Shown piece after piece: positions 44,125 to 52,473 of a stretch of DNA of 58,189 bases (position 1 is its first letter; the number at the start of each line of letters is the position of its first letter). The position numbers and the translations under genes are program-made. Source of the DNA: Thauera sp. 28. GTDB taxonomy: Bacteria; Pseudomonadota; Gammaproteobacteria; Burkholderiales; Rhodocyclaceae. The DNA is taken from NCBI RefSeq assembly GCF_000310145.2, contig NZ_AMXA01000024.1, positions 1 to 58,189 on the forward strand. Direction: 5' to 3'. The notes below the pieces were generated by a model. It was not told the origin of the DNA and searched no databases. It saw only the letters and a list, made by a program, of their open reading frames with translations.

Positions 44125-44927
44125 ACGCCGCGCGCCGCCTGCCCGTCGATGCCGCACCCTTGCTCGAGGCCGAACGCCTCGCACTGCAGGTGGGAGAGCG
44201 CTGGCTGTGCTGCGAGTTCAGCCTGAGCCTGGCCGCGGGCGAGTGCCTGGTGCTGCTCGGGCCCAACGGCGCTGGCAAGACCACGCTGTTGCATACGCTC
44301 GCCGGCCTGCGCGAGCCCACGGTGGGGCAGGTGCGCCTGGGCGGCCTGCCGTATGCGGCGTGGCCTGCACTCGAGGCCGCGCGCTATCGCGGTCTGCTCG
44401 CCCAGCAGCAGCCCGACCCCTTCGCCGCCGGTGTGCTTGAGACCGTGCTGGTGGGGCGCCACCCGCACCTCGGGCGCTGGGGCTGGGAGGGCGCGGAGGA
44501 TGTTGCGATCGCGCGCCGGACGCTGGCCGAGGTGGGGCTGGCGGGCTTCGAGCAGCGCGCGGTGCATACGCTGTCGGGCGGCGAGCGCCAGCGCGTGGCG
44601 ATCGCCGCACTGCTGACGCAGGCGCCGCGGCTGTTCCTGCTCGACGAGCCGCTCAACCACCTCGACCTGCACCACCAGATCGCCACACTCGAGCTGTTCC
44701 AGCGCCTGGTGCGCGAGCCTGGAACGGGGCGCGGCAGCGTGATGGTGCTGCACGACATCAACCTTGCTGCACGCTATGCCGACCACATCATCCTGCTCGA
44801 TGGCCGCGGCGGAGTGATTGCCGGTGACCGCGACGCTGTGCTGCGTGCGGACCTGCTTGGCCAGGCTTTTGGTCACCCATTGCGCCGCATCGAGCACGAA
44901 GGGCGGGTGGTGTTCCTGCCGGACTGA
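44121..44927 (+). CDS. btuD: corrinoid ABC transporter ATP-binding protein
   Basis: 268 residues. Walker A VLLGPNGAGKTTLLHTLAGL, Q-loop LLAQQQPDPF, signature HTLSGGERQRVAIAALL, Walker B LFLLDEPLNHLDLHHQ, H-loop VLHDINLAARYADHI. Matches FecE/BtuD/HmuV ATPases. Coupled to btuC by the 4-base overlap. Confidence 0.93.
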   Translation: MNAARRLPVDAAPLLEAERLALQVGERWLCCEFSLSLAAGECLVLLGPNGAGKTTLLHTLAGLREPTVGQVRLGGLPYAAWPALEAARYRGLLAQQQPDPFAAGVLETVLVGRHPHLGRWGWEGAEDVAIARRTLAEVGLAGFEQRAVHTLSGGERQRVAIAALLTQAPRLFLLDEPLNHLDLHHQIATLELFQRLVREPGTGRGSVMVLHDINLAARYADHIILLDGRGGVIAGDRDAVLRADLLGQAFGHPLRRIEHEGRVVFLPD

Positions 44928-45013
44928 GGTGCCCCGGCGAGTGAAGCCGTTGAAGCTGATGCAGAGGCCGGGCGCGTCTGCCCGGATGCGCGCCACAGAA
45001 GGCGCCTTAGCCT

Positions 45014-45166
45014 GTGGCCGAGCGTGCATTGCGCGTCGTAAGGACGTACGCTCTCGCCCTCTGGACGCGACCTGGCACGCCGGGCGGCGTCATCGACATG
45101 AAGCTGGACGCATTTGACCTCGCCGCAGGGGCGAAGGCGGCGGCCGGTATGGAGCAATTGACATGA
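45014..45166 (+). CDS. possible 50-residue ORF coupled to cobA
   Basis: GTG at 45014 opens a 50-codon frame (ALRVVRTYALALWTRPGTPG and VIDMKLDAFDLAAGAKAAAG are two consecutive segments), ending TGA at 45164-45166 that overlaps the cobA ATG in the ATGA manner used at other junctions of this operon. An AGAAGG lies 15-20 bases upstream of the GTG. An internal ATG at 45098 would give 22 residues. No family recognised. The rest of the btuD-cobA gap (44928-45013) shows nothing. It may be a real small protein or a leader; it may also be chance. Confidence 0.35.
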   Translation: MAERALRVVRTYALALWTRPGTPGGVIDMKLDAFDLAAGAKAAAGMEQLT

Positions 45167-46011
45167 CTATTCCCGATCTTGCCGTTCATCGTCCCGGTCC
45201 CCAGCCCGGCTGGGTGTATCTGGTGGGGGCAGGCCCTGGTGATCCGGAGCTGTTCACGCTGCGCGGTGCGCGACTGGTGGCCGGGGCGGATGTCGTCGTG
45301 TACGACAACCTCGTTAGCCCAGCCATCGTCGAGCTCGCGCCTGCCGCGGCGGAGCGGATCTACGTCGGCAAGAAGGCTGCCGACCACTCGCTGCCTCAGG
45401 ACGAGATCAACCAGCTGCTGCTGGAACTCGCGCAGCAAGGCAAGCGTGTCGTGCGCCTGAAAGGCGGCGACCCCTTCATCTTCGGTCGTGGGGGCGAGGA
45501 GATGGAGGTGCTGGTCGATGCGGGCATCCCGGTCGAGGTCATCCCCGGCGTAACCGCGGCGGCGGGTGTCGCGGCGTACGCGGGCATTCCGCTCACTCAC
45601 CGCGACCACGCCCAGTCCGTGGTGTTCGCAACCGGCTTCCTCAAAGAGGGCAAGGTCGATCTCGACTGGCCGATGCTGGCGCGTCCGCATCAGACTGTGG
45701 TGATCTACATGGGCATTTCGCGGTTGGCCGATATCTGTGCGCAGTTCGTCGCCCACGGCCTGCCGCCGGAGACGCCGGCCGGGGTCATTGAGCGCGGTAC
45801 CACGCACGCCCAGCGCGTGGTGGTGGGTAACCTCGCGACACTGGCGCAGCGTGTGCTGGAAGAAGGTGTGCGCCCGCCCTCGCTGACGGTGATCGGCAGC
45901 GTGGTCGGCCTGTACCCCAAGCTCGCCTGGTTCGAACCCCAGGACCAGCCCAAGTCCTCGCCGCTGCCGCATGCCGGTTGCGCCGTGGTGCACGGCAAGG
46001 GCGCAGCGTGA
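45163..46011 (+). CDS. cobA: uroporphyrinogen-III C-methyltransferase
   Basis: 282 residues. [20 protein letters not shown] (SAM methylase entry), [55 protein letters not shown] and [13 protein letters not shown] are the SUMT signatures. Makes precorrin-2 for B12 and siroheme. Single-domain form without the CysG N-terminus. The C-terminal tail is overlapped by cobB through GTGA. Confidence 0.94.
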   Translation: MTIPDLAVHRPGPQPGWVYLVGAGPGDPELFTLRGARLVAGADVVVYDNLVSPAIVELAPAAAERIYVGKKAADHSLPQDEINQLLLELAQQGKRVVRLKGGDPFIFGRGGEEMEVLVDAGIPVEVIPGVTAAAGVAAYAGIPLTHRDHAQSVVFATGFLKEGKVDLDWPMLARPHQTVVIYMGISRLADICAQFVAHGLPPETPAGVIERGTTHAQRVVVGNLATLAQRVLEEGVRPPSLTVIGSVVGLYPKLAWFEPQDQPKSSPLPHAGCAVVHGKGAA

Positions 46012-47324
46012 GCGCTGCAGGGGGGCGTGCCTGCCCGGCGCTGCTCGTTGCCGCACCGGCCTCCGGCCAGGGCAAGACCACCATCACCGCGGCGCTTGCG
46101 CGCATGCACACCCGGCTCGGACGGAGGGTGCGGGTGTTCAAGTGCGGGCCGGACTTCCTCGACCCGCAGATCCATGCGGTGGCGAGCGGGGCTCCGGTGC
46201 ATAACATCGACCTCGGCATGTGCGGCGAGGCCGACATTGCTGCGCGCCTGTACGCTGCTGCCGGCGAGGCAGACCTGATCCTGGTCGAAGGCGTGATGGG
46301 GCTCTACGATGGCACCCCTTCCGCCGCCGACATTGCACGCCGTTTCGGGATCCCGGTGATGACCGTGATCGACGCACGCGCGATGGCGCAGACCTTCGGC
46401 GCCGTCGCACACGGCCTGGCGCACTATCAGCCGGGACTGTCCTTTGCGGGTGTACTTGCCAACCACGTCGGTAGCGCGCGCCATGCCGACATGCTACGTG
46501 CGGCGCTGCCTGCGGGCATGCGCTGGTTCGGCGCAGTCATGCGCGACGCCGAGGCTGCGCTGCCAGAGCGCCACCTTGGCCTGCTGCAGGCGGCGGAGAT
46601 CGCCGACCTGGACGAGCGCCTGGACCGCCTTGCCGATCATCTGCAGCAGACGGGCGCGGCCGCGCTGCCGCCCGCGGTGAGTTTTCCGCCAATGGCGCTG
46701 CCCGCACCCCCGCCGCTGCTGGCGGGGCGGCGCATCGCCATTGCTCGCGATGCTGCCTACGGCTTCATCTATCCGGCCAATCTTGACACCTTGCGCGCAC
46801 TGGGTGCCGATCTGGCGTTCTTCTCCCCGCTCGCAGGCGAGACGCTGCCGGCGGGCAGCGCCGCGGTATGGCTGCCTGGTGGCTATCCCGAGTTGCATGG
46901 CGCGGCGCTGGCGGCCAACGTGCGCCTGCGCGCCGACCTCCATGCCCACGTGGCGGCCGGACGGGCGCTGCTTGCCGAGTGCGGTGGCATGATGAGCCTG
47001 CTCGAAGCTGTGGTGGACAAGGCAGGCGTCGAGCACGCCTTTGCCGGCGTGCTGCCGGGGCGGGCGATCATGCAGCAGCGTCTGGCTGCGCTCGGAATGC
47101 AGCAGGCGGACCTGCCCGAAGGGCGTATCACCGGTCACACCTTCCATTATTCGAAGACCGTGACACCGCTCGAGCCCTGGCTGCGTGCGCAACGGCCGGA
47201 TGGCGGCGAGGGCGAGGCGGTGTATCGGCTCGGCTCGATTACCGCCTCCTACATGCATTTCTGGTTCCCTTCCAACCCGACCGCCGTTGCGGCCCTGTTG
47301 GCTGGCAACGCCCGCGCGGCGTAG
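46008..47324 (+). CDS. cobB: cobyrinate a,c-diamide synthase
   Basis: 438 residues. The N-terminal ATP-dependent domain has LLVAAPASGQGKTTITAALA and FKCGPDFLDPQIH, with LILVEGVMGLYDG; the C-terminal glutaminase domain has LLAECGGMMSLLEAV (catalytic Cys) and GHTFHYSKT (His). GTG start at 46008 overlaps the cobA stop; an upstream start at 45978 is inside cobA and unlikely. Amidates the a and c side chains of cobyrinic (or hydrogenobyrinic) acid. Last gene of the riboswitch-led run. Confidence 0.93.
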   Translation: MSAAGGRACPALLVAAPASGQGKTTITAALARMHTRLGRRVRVFKCGPDFLDPQIHAVASGAPVHNIDLGMCGEADIAARLYAAAGEADLILVEGVMGLYDGTPSAADIARRFGIPVMTVIDARAMAQTFGAVAHGLAHYQPGLSFAGVLANHVGSARHADMLRAALPAGMRWFGAVMRDAEAALPERHLGLLQAAEIADLDERLDRLADHLQQTGAAALPPAVSFPPMALPAPPPLLAGRRIAIARDAAYGFIYPANLDTLRALGADLAFFSPLAGETLPAGSAAVWLPGGYPELHGAALAANVRLRADLHAHVAAGRALLAECGGMMSLLEAVVDKAGVEHAFAGVLPGRAIMQQRLAALGMQQADLPEGRITGHTFHYSKTVTPLEPWLRAQRPDGGEGEAVYRLGSITASYMHFWFPSNPTAVAALLAGNARAA

Positions 47325-47352
47325 GCACGTCGCGCCGCCCGATGGCGTGCCA

Positions 47353-47753
47353 TAGGAGCGACGCAAGTCGCGAGCCTTTCGTCGCACCCGCCACCCCCAT
47401 CGCCTTCACCCCCTCGCGGCTGGCGCCGCTCCTACGGGGGCGCGCGCGGTGTGCGGTAGGAGCGACGCAAGTCGCGAGCCTTTCGTCGTCCCGCCCAACC
47501 CCCCATCGCCTTCACCCCCTCGCGGCTGGCGCCGCTCCTACGGGGGGCGCGCGCGGTGTGCGGTAGGAGCGACGCAAGTCGCGAGCCTTTCGTCGCACCC
47601 GCCCACCCCCATCGCCTTCAACCCCTCGCGGCTGGCGCCGCTCCTACAGGGGGCGCGCGCGGCGTGCGGTAGGAGCGACGCAAGTCGCGAGCCTTTTGTC
47701 GCACCCGCCCGCCCCCATCGCCTTCAACCCTTCACGGCTGGCGCCGCTTTCCA
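47353..47753. repeat. tandem array of four REPINs
   Basis: Four units start at about 47353, 47456, 47563 and 47669 (period about 103-107). Each has a left REP (GTAGGAGCGACGCAAGTCGC then GAGCC), a spacer of about 35 bases and an inverted right REP (CGCGGCTGGCGCCGCTCCTA then C). The first head is degenerate (ATAGGAG), and the last right REP is decayed (CACGGCTGGCGCCGC then TTTCC). It fills most of the 468-base gap 47325-47792 between cobB and argP (convergent ends); no gene is seen there. Confidence 0.93.
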
Positions 47754-47792
47754 CCGAACAGCGCGGTAAGGGCGATTGCCGGGGGCTGGTCA

Positions 47793-48680
47793 TCAGGGCG
47801 TACCCAGCGCTCTCGCGGCGGCTTCTGCGATCGCGCCTGCGAGCCGCGCCATCACCGGGGACTGTACCTGCCAGTGGTGCCAGTAAAGCACCACCTCCTC
47901 ACGTTGCGGGGCGAGGTCGATCAGCTCGCCCCGCGCCAGGTGGGCGCGGGCCTGGATCTCGGGGATGAAGCCGTAACCCAGGCCGGCGACCGCGAAGGCC
48001 ATGAAGCCCTCGGAAGAGGGTACGACGTGGTGAGGGTACTGCCCGGTATCCAGCCCGAAGTGTCGCTGCAGGAAGGCCTCGTGCATGTCGTCGTTGCGGC
48101 CAAAGATGATCGCCGGCGCGTGCGCCAGCGCGCTGCGGCTGAGGCCGCGCGGGAACCAGCGTGCGCGGAAGGCCGGCGAGGCAGCGCACAGGTAAGGCAT
48201 CTCGCCAAGCCGGATCGCTGCGCAGCCGCGCATCGGGTCCGGGCGGGTGGAGACGCAGCCCAGTACCTCGCCGTCGGCCAGCAGGGCATGAGTGTGATCC
48301 TGGTCGTCCACCACGCAGTCGAGGACCAGGCCCTCTTCACGGACCACTTCGGCGACGGCGCCTATGAACCAGGTTGCGAGCGAGTCGGCGTTGACGCCAA
48401 CCGCAAGCCGCATCGGGCCGTGGCGCTGTCCCGGCTCCAGGGCGCGTCGCGCTTCGGTCTCCATCAGTCGTAGCTGGGCGAGGTAAGGCAGCAGGCGACG
48501 GCCGGCCGGCGTCGGGCGCACCGGCTTGCTGCGCACCAGCAGCACCTGACCGAATTCGGCCTCCAGCAGCTTCACCCGTTGCGACACCGCGGACTGGGTG
48601 AGCGCCAGGCGGCGCGCGGCGCGCTCGAAGCCGCCTTCCTGCAGCACGGCTTCGAAGGCGAGCAGGCGATGGTCGATCAT
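47793..48680 (-). CDS. argP: LysR-family regulator ArgP/LysG type
   Basis: 295 residues. N-terminal winged HTH: HRLLAFEAVLQEGGFERAAR with LALTQSAVSQRVKLLEAEFG, then effector domain (RLAVGVNADSLATWFI, PSSEGFMAFAVAGLGYGFIP). ArgP/LysG proteins sense lysine or arginine and activate the divergently placed exporter, exactly the arrangement here. Confidence 0.92.
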   Translation of the reverse strand: MIDHRLLAFEAVLQEGGFERAARRLALTQSAVSQRVKLLEAEFGQVLLVRSKPVRPTPAGRRLLPYLAQLRLMETEARRALEPGQRHGPMRLAVGVNADSLATWFIGAVAEVVREEGLVLDCVVDDQDHTHALLADGEVLGCVSTRPDPMRGCAAIRLGEMPYLCAASPAFRARWFPRGLSRSALAHAPAIIFGRNDDMHEAFLQRHFGLDTGQYPHHVVPSSEGFMAFAVAGLGYGFIPEIQARAHLARGELIDLAPQREEVVLYWHHWQVQSPVMARLAGAIAEAAARALGTP

Positions 48681-48832
48681 TAGCAGTTTTTGTTGAAAAT
48701 GAATTAAATCGATTTTACTTAATAGTGCGTTTCTGTGGCGCTACATTTGGTCATTGCGGTGCTGCACCGCTCGCTGCATACAAAGGATCGCGCGGGCGCT
48801 GCCGCCGACCCATAACGACAACGGAACGCATC
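48681..48832. promoter_or_regulatory. argP-lysE divergent control region
   Basis: The first 45 bases next to argP are strikingly AT-rich (TTTTTGTTGAAAATGAATTA, then AATCGATTTTACTTAATAG) against GC-rich surroundings, as expected for the LysR binding site and the promoters of a divergent argP-lysE pair. The ATCGAT centre at 48708-48713 is a small dyad. Exact -10/-35 not assigned. Confidence 0.5.
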
Positions 48833-49438
48833 ATGAGCAATGTCTACTTAAACGGCTTCATCCTCACGCTTGGCCTGATCATGGCGATCGGCGCGCAGAA
48901 CGCCCACGTGCTGCGCCAGGGGCTGCGCGGCGAGCACGTGCTGCTGACCGTGAGCGTGTCGGCACTGTGCGACATGGCGCTGATCCTGGTCGGCATCGCA
49001 GGGCTTGGCAGCCTTTTCGTCGCCAGCCCGGACCTGATGGCAATGGCGCGCTACGGTGGCGCCGCATTCCTGCTCTGGTACGGTAGCCGCGCCCTGCGCT
49101 CGGCGCTGCGCGGGGGGCGGGAAATGAACCTCGCCGAGCACAAACGCATGTCGCGAGGCCAGGCCCTGCTCGCGGCGGCCGGTTTCAGCCTGCTCAACCC
49201 GCACGCCTATCTCGATACCGTGGTGCTGCTCGGCTCGATCGGTAGCCAGCAGGCGGAGGATCTGCGTCCGCTTTTCGCCGCCGGTGCGATCAGTGCGTCG
49301 ATCGTGTGGTTCGTGCTGCTCGGCTACGGTGCGCGTCTGCTCGTGCCGCTGTTCTCCCGTCCGCTGGCGTGGCGCGTGCTGGACGGGCTGGTCGCCCTGA
49401 TGCTGTGGGGGATCGCCGCATCGCTGCTGCTGGCATAG
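48833..49438 (+). CDS. LysE/ArgO family basic amino-acid exporter
   Basis: 201 residues, about six membrane helices. N-terminal GFILTLGLIMAIGAQNAHVL with the conserved IGAQNAHV-L-R-Q-G block, FLLWYGSRALRSA, and LLNPHAYLDTVVLLGSIG are diagnostic. Exports lysine and/or arginine. Start ATG at 48833; the longer open frame upstream is the promoter region. Confidence 0.92.
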   Translation: MSNVYLNGFILTLGLIMAIGAQNAHVLRQGLRGEHVLLTVSVSALCDMALILVGIAGLGSLFVASPDLMAMARYGGAAFLLWYGSRALRSALRGGREMNLAEHKRMSRGQALLAAAGFSLLNPHAYLDTVVLLGSIGSQQAEDLRPLFAAGAISASIVWFVLLGYGARLLVPLFSRPLAWRVLDGLVALMLWGIAASLLLA

Positions 49439-49458
49439 GGTGAGACCGGGGCGGCCGC

Positions 49459-49464
49459 TATAAT
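49459..49464 (+). promoter_or_regulatory. TATAAT -10 hexamer upstream of psd
   Basis: A consensus TATAAT 46 bases before the psd GTG in otherwise GC-rich DNA. The expected -35 position (about 49436) has no good match, so a weak sigma-70 promoter at best. Confidence 0.4.
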
Positions 49465-49509
49465 CGTGGCCTTGGCGCCTGCTGCGCCGCTCTTGTCCAG
49501 GATCTCGCC

Positions 49510-50367
49510 GTGTCCGAACGTCTCACCGTTGCCCTGCAGTACGTCCTGCCCAAGCGTCTGCTTACCCAGCTTGCCGGCAAGCTGGCCGGTCTCGAGGGCG
49601 GACGCGTGACCACTGCCGTTATCCGCTGGTTCATCAAGCGCTACGGCGTGGATATGGCCGAAGCGGCCAATCCCGACCCGGCAAGCTACGCCAGCTTCAA
49701 CGCATTTTTCACCCGCCCGCTGCGCGAAGGTGCGCGGCCGCATGCCGAGGCCGACTTCGTGTGCCCGGTGGATGGTGCGATCAGCCAGTTCGGGCCCATC
49801 GAGCGCGACCAGATCTTTCAGGCCAAGGGGCACTTCTATTCCACCGCTGCGCTCGTGGGTGGCGACCGCAGCCTGGCTGCCTGCTTCGAGGACGGTGACT
49901 TCGCCACCCTGTACCTGTCGCCGCGCGACTACCACCGCATCCACATGCCCTGCGCGGGACGCCTCACCCAGATGATCTACGTGCCTGGCGAACTGTTCTC
50001 GGTCAATCCGGCCACCGCGCGCGGCGTACCGGGCTTGTTTGCGCGTAACGAGCGTGTGGTGTGCGTATTCGAGGGCGAGTTCGGGCCCTTCGTGATGGTG
50101 CTGGTGGGTGCGACCATCGTCGGCAGCATGGCGACCGTATGGCACGGCGTCGTCAATCCGCCGCGGCGGCCGGACATCGAGAAGCGCGCTTACGCCGAGG
50201 GCGAGGTCGTGCTCGAGCAGGGCGCTGAAATGGGGCGTTTCCTGCTCGGTTCAACCGTGGTGATGCTGTTCCCGCGCGACGTGCTGCGCTTCAGTTCCGA
50301 GTGGGTCGCAGCGCGGCCGGTACGCATGGGCGAGGCCATGGCGCAGTGCAAGAAGGTTGAGGACTGA
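49510..50367 (+). CDS. psd: phosphatidylserine decarboxylase proenzyme
   Basis: 285 residues. FNAFFTRPLREGARP, CPVDGAISQFG (Asp88), the LSPRDYHRIHMP block (His145) and FLLGSTVVMLF with the LGST self-cleavage site (246-249), whose Ser becomes the pyruvoyl group. Makes phosphatidylethanolamine at the inner membrane. GTG start; length fits the family. Confidence 0.96.
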   Translation: MSERLTVALQYVLPKRLLTQLAGKLAGLEGGRVTTAVIRWFIKRYGVDMAEAANPDPASYASFNAFFTRPLREGARPHAEADFVCPVDGAISQFGPIERDQIFQAKGHFYSTAALVGGDRSLAACFEDGDFATLYLSPRDYHRIHMPCAGRLTQMIYVPGELFSVNPATARGVPGLFARNERVVCVFEGEFGPFVMVLVGATIVGSMATVWHGVVNPPRRPDIEKRAYAEGEVVLEQGAEMGRFLLGSTVVMLFPRDVLRFSSEWVAARPVRMGEAMAQCKKVED

Positions 50368-50439
50368 GCGTCCTCGCTTGCACCGTCGCGGTGCGAGCCA
50401 TGCTGTCCATGCACGCTGGTGAGGCATGCTGCAGGCGGG

Positions 50440-50456
50440 ATATTGCGCTGCAATAT
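50440..50456. promoter_or_regulatory. small dyad upstream of CBS gene
   Basis: ATATTGCGCTGCAATAT: perfect 7-base arms around GCT, in a 234-base gap (50368-50601) between psd and the CBS gene. A GC hairpin (GCTTGCACCG/CGGTGCGAGC, about 50376-50398) may end psd transcription. Role unproven. Confidence 0.35.
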
Positions 50457-50601
50457 TCTTGTAACGTCATTATGCTGTCAAAAAGATGCGCTAAAACAGG
50501 TGTTTGGCGCCTGCTGTCGGGTTGCGGCAGAGGGTGCCGAAGCTGGCACGGTTGAAGCTTTGATAACTGTGCCTTTCCACAAGAGCATCAGGAGACAGAT
50601 C

Positions 50602-51036
50602 ATGCCCAGCCGTCCGATCCATCAGGTTCTCGCCGAGCGTCCCTTCGTCAGCGTCTCGATCTTCAAGCCGGTGCGCGAAGTCACCCGCATGATGCAGGAC
50701 CTGCACTGCAGCGCTGCCCTCATCACCGAGCATGGCGTGCTCACCGGCATCTTCACCGAACGGGACGCCACTTTCCGCGTGCTTGCCGCCGGCCTCGATC
50801 CCGACGCCACGCCGGTCGGTGAGGTGATGACCCACAACCCGCAGACGCTGACCGATGACAAGCCCTTCGGCCATGCCCTGCATCTGATGTTCGAGAACGG
50901 CGTGCGCCACGTGCCGGTGGTCGATGCCGACCGTCGTCCGCTTGGCGTGGTGACGGCGCGCGATGCGCTTGCGCTCGATGCCCTGGACTTCGGTTCCGAA
51001 CTGGTGCGTCGCGAGGAAATCACCGTCATCCTCTGA
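50602..51036 (+). CDS. tandem CBS-domain protein
   Basis: 144 residues: two CBS motifs, about 1-70 (PIHQVLAERPFVSVSIFKPV, HGVLTGIFTERDATFRVLA) and 75-140 (VGEVMTHNPQTLTDDKPFG, VRHVPVVDADRRPLGVVTAR). Probably binds an adenine nucleotide and signals energy state; partner unknown. ATG at 50602 follows AGGAGA. Ends at a bidirectional terminator facing the CoA-transferase gene. Confidence 0.88.
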   Translation: MPSRPIHQVLAERPFVSVSIFKPVREVTRMMQDLHCSAALITEHGVLTGIFTERDATFRVLAAGLDPDATPVGEVMTHNPQTLTDDKPFGHALHLMFENGVRHVPVVDADRRPLGVVTARDALALDALDFGSELVRREEITVIL

Positions 51037-51042
51037 GCGATC

Positions 51043-51072
51043 CGTGCTGCGGGGCGATCGCCCTGCAGCACG
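51043..51072. terminator. bidirectional terminator hairpin
   Basis: Thirty-base dyad: CGTGCTGCGGGGCGA followed directly by TCGCCCTGCAGCACG, one G/T-type mismatch, between convergent stop codons 7 and 16 bases away. No T-run, so it may slow or bound transcripts rather than act as a classical intrinsic terminator. Confidence 0.6.
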
Positions 51073-51087
51073 ACTTCCCGGTTTCGC

Positions 51088-52386
51088 TTACAGCAGCCCC
51101 ATGCGCTTTGCAGCTTCGCGCAGTTCGGCGCGGAAGTCGGGGTGGGCAATGCCGATCAGCGCTTGCGCGCGTTGCTTGGCGGTCTTGCCGCGAAGTTCGG
51201 CGACGCCATACTCGGTCACCACGTAGTTGATGTCGTTCTTGCTCGTGGTGACATGAGTGCCGGGCGAGAGCACTGGCGCGATCCGCGACACGGTGTCGTT
51301 CTTTGCCGTCGACGGCAGCACGATGAAGGCCTTGCCGTCCTTCGAACGGTTGGCTGCGCGCACGAAGTCCACCTGGCCGCCGGTACCCGAGTAGGGCAGG
51401 TGGCCCAGGCTCTCCGAGCCGCACTGGCCGAGCAGGTCGATCTGCAGCGTGGCGTTGATCGCGCACAGCTTGTCGTTGCGCGCTGCGATGTAGGGGTCGT
51501 TGGTGAAGTCCACCGGGTGCATCTCGACCGCCGGGTTGCGATGCAGGTGGCGATACAGGCGCCGCGAGCCGAGCGCGAAGGTGGCAACCGTCTTGCCCGG
51601 CATGAAGGTTTTCTGGCGGTTGGTGACGGCGCCGGATTCGATCAGCGACAGGATGCCGTCGCCGATCATCTCGGTGTGGATGCCGAGGTCGCGCTTGTGC
51701 TGCAGCTGCATGACGACCGCGTCGGGGATGCCGCCGTAGCCGATCTGCAGTGTGGCGCCGTCGTCGATGAGGTCGGCGACGTACTTGCCGATGGCTTCCT
51801 GTACCGGGCCGATCTGTGGCAGGCCGACCTCGAACAGCTCCTCGGCGCTTTCGACCAGGCCGGTGACCTGCGAGATGTGGATGTGGCAGTTGCCGTTGGC
51901 GAACGGCACGTTCGGGTTCACTTCGAGCAGCACCACGCGGGCGCGCCGGATCGCTGCCATCGTGTAGTCGGGCGCCAGCGCCAGGCTGAAGTAACCGTGC
52001 TCGTCCATCGGCGAGGCCATCGACACCACCACGTCGGCCGGCGACAGGCCGCGGTCGATCAGCATCGGCAGCTCGGAGAAGTAGGCGGGAATGAAGTCCA
52101 CCCAGCCCGCCTGGCCACCTGCACGGGTGGCGCCGCCGAAGAAGTAGGCGTCGTGGCGGATGTTCGCGCGCGTCTCGGGGTCGAGGTAGGCAAACTTGCG
52201 CAGCGGCAGGATCTGGCTCACCGCGACGTCGCGCAGCGCGTTGCGGCGTTCGGACAGTGCGTGCAGCAGCGCGGGCGGCTCACCGACGCCGGTGGGTACG
52301 ACCACCGTGTCGCCGTCGCGCACGAAGCCGGCGGCATCGGCGGGTGTCATGCGCCGTTCGAGATAAAGGGCTTGCGGCTCGGTCAT
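51088..52386 (-). CDS. acetyl-CoA hydrolase/transferase family CoA-transferase
   Basis: 432 residues. RDGDTVVVPTGVGEPPALLH, VVSMASPMDEHGYFSLALAP, LQIGYGGIPDAVVMQL, NRQKTFMPGKTVATFALGSR and YSGTGGQVDFVRAA match the 4-hydroxybutyrate/succinate/acetate CoA-transferase branch. The acyl-CoA used cannot be told from sequence. ATG at 52386 (MTEPQALYLERR) chosen over an upstream frame beginning at 52446. Convergent with the CBS gene. Confidence 0.9.
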   Translation of the reverse strand: MTEPQALYLERRMTPADAAGFVRDGDTVVVPTGVGEPPALLHALSERRNALRDVAVSQILPLRKFAYLDPETRANIRHDAYFFGGATRAGGQAGWVDFIPAYFSELPMLIDRGLSPADVVVSMASPMDEHGYFSLALAPDYTMAAIRRARVVLLEVNPNVPFANGNCHIHISQVTGLVESAEELFEVGLPQIGPVQEAIGKYVADLIDDGATLQIGYGGIPDAVVMQLQHKRDLGIHTEMIGDGILSLIESGAVTNRQKTFMPGKTVATFALGSRRLYRHLHRNPAVEMHPVDFTNDPYIAARNDKLCAINATLQIDLLGQCGSESLGHLPYSGTGGQVDFVRAANRSKDGKAFIVLPSTAKNDTVSRIAPVLSPGTHVTTSKNDINYVVTEYGVAELRGKTAKQRAQALIGIAHPDFRAELREAAKRMGLL

Positions 52387-52473
52387 GCTGTCCTCCGTGG
52401 CAACGGTACTTTTAGTGGCGTAACCGCGGATTATACCGGGTTCCATACTGGTGCGTATGGATGCGATGTGGCG

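Noticed and set aside
44818-45117. Alternative 99-codon frame across the btuD-cobA junction
   Set aside because: It overlaps btuD out of frame, has Arg-rich composition and no coupled stop; the 50-codon frame is the better candidate.
47353-47753. CRISPR array
   Set aside because: Repeats are 100+ bp inverted-repeat units with similar rather than unique spacers, and no cas genes are nearby; they are REPINs.
50459-50482. Pho-box-like sequence TTGTAACGTCATTATGCTGT upstream of the CBS gene
   Set aside because: Only a loose match to the tandem PhoB motif and no phosphate-related gene follows; could be chance.
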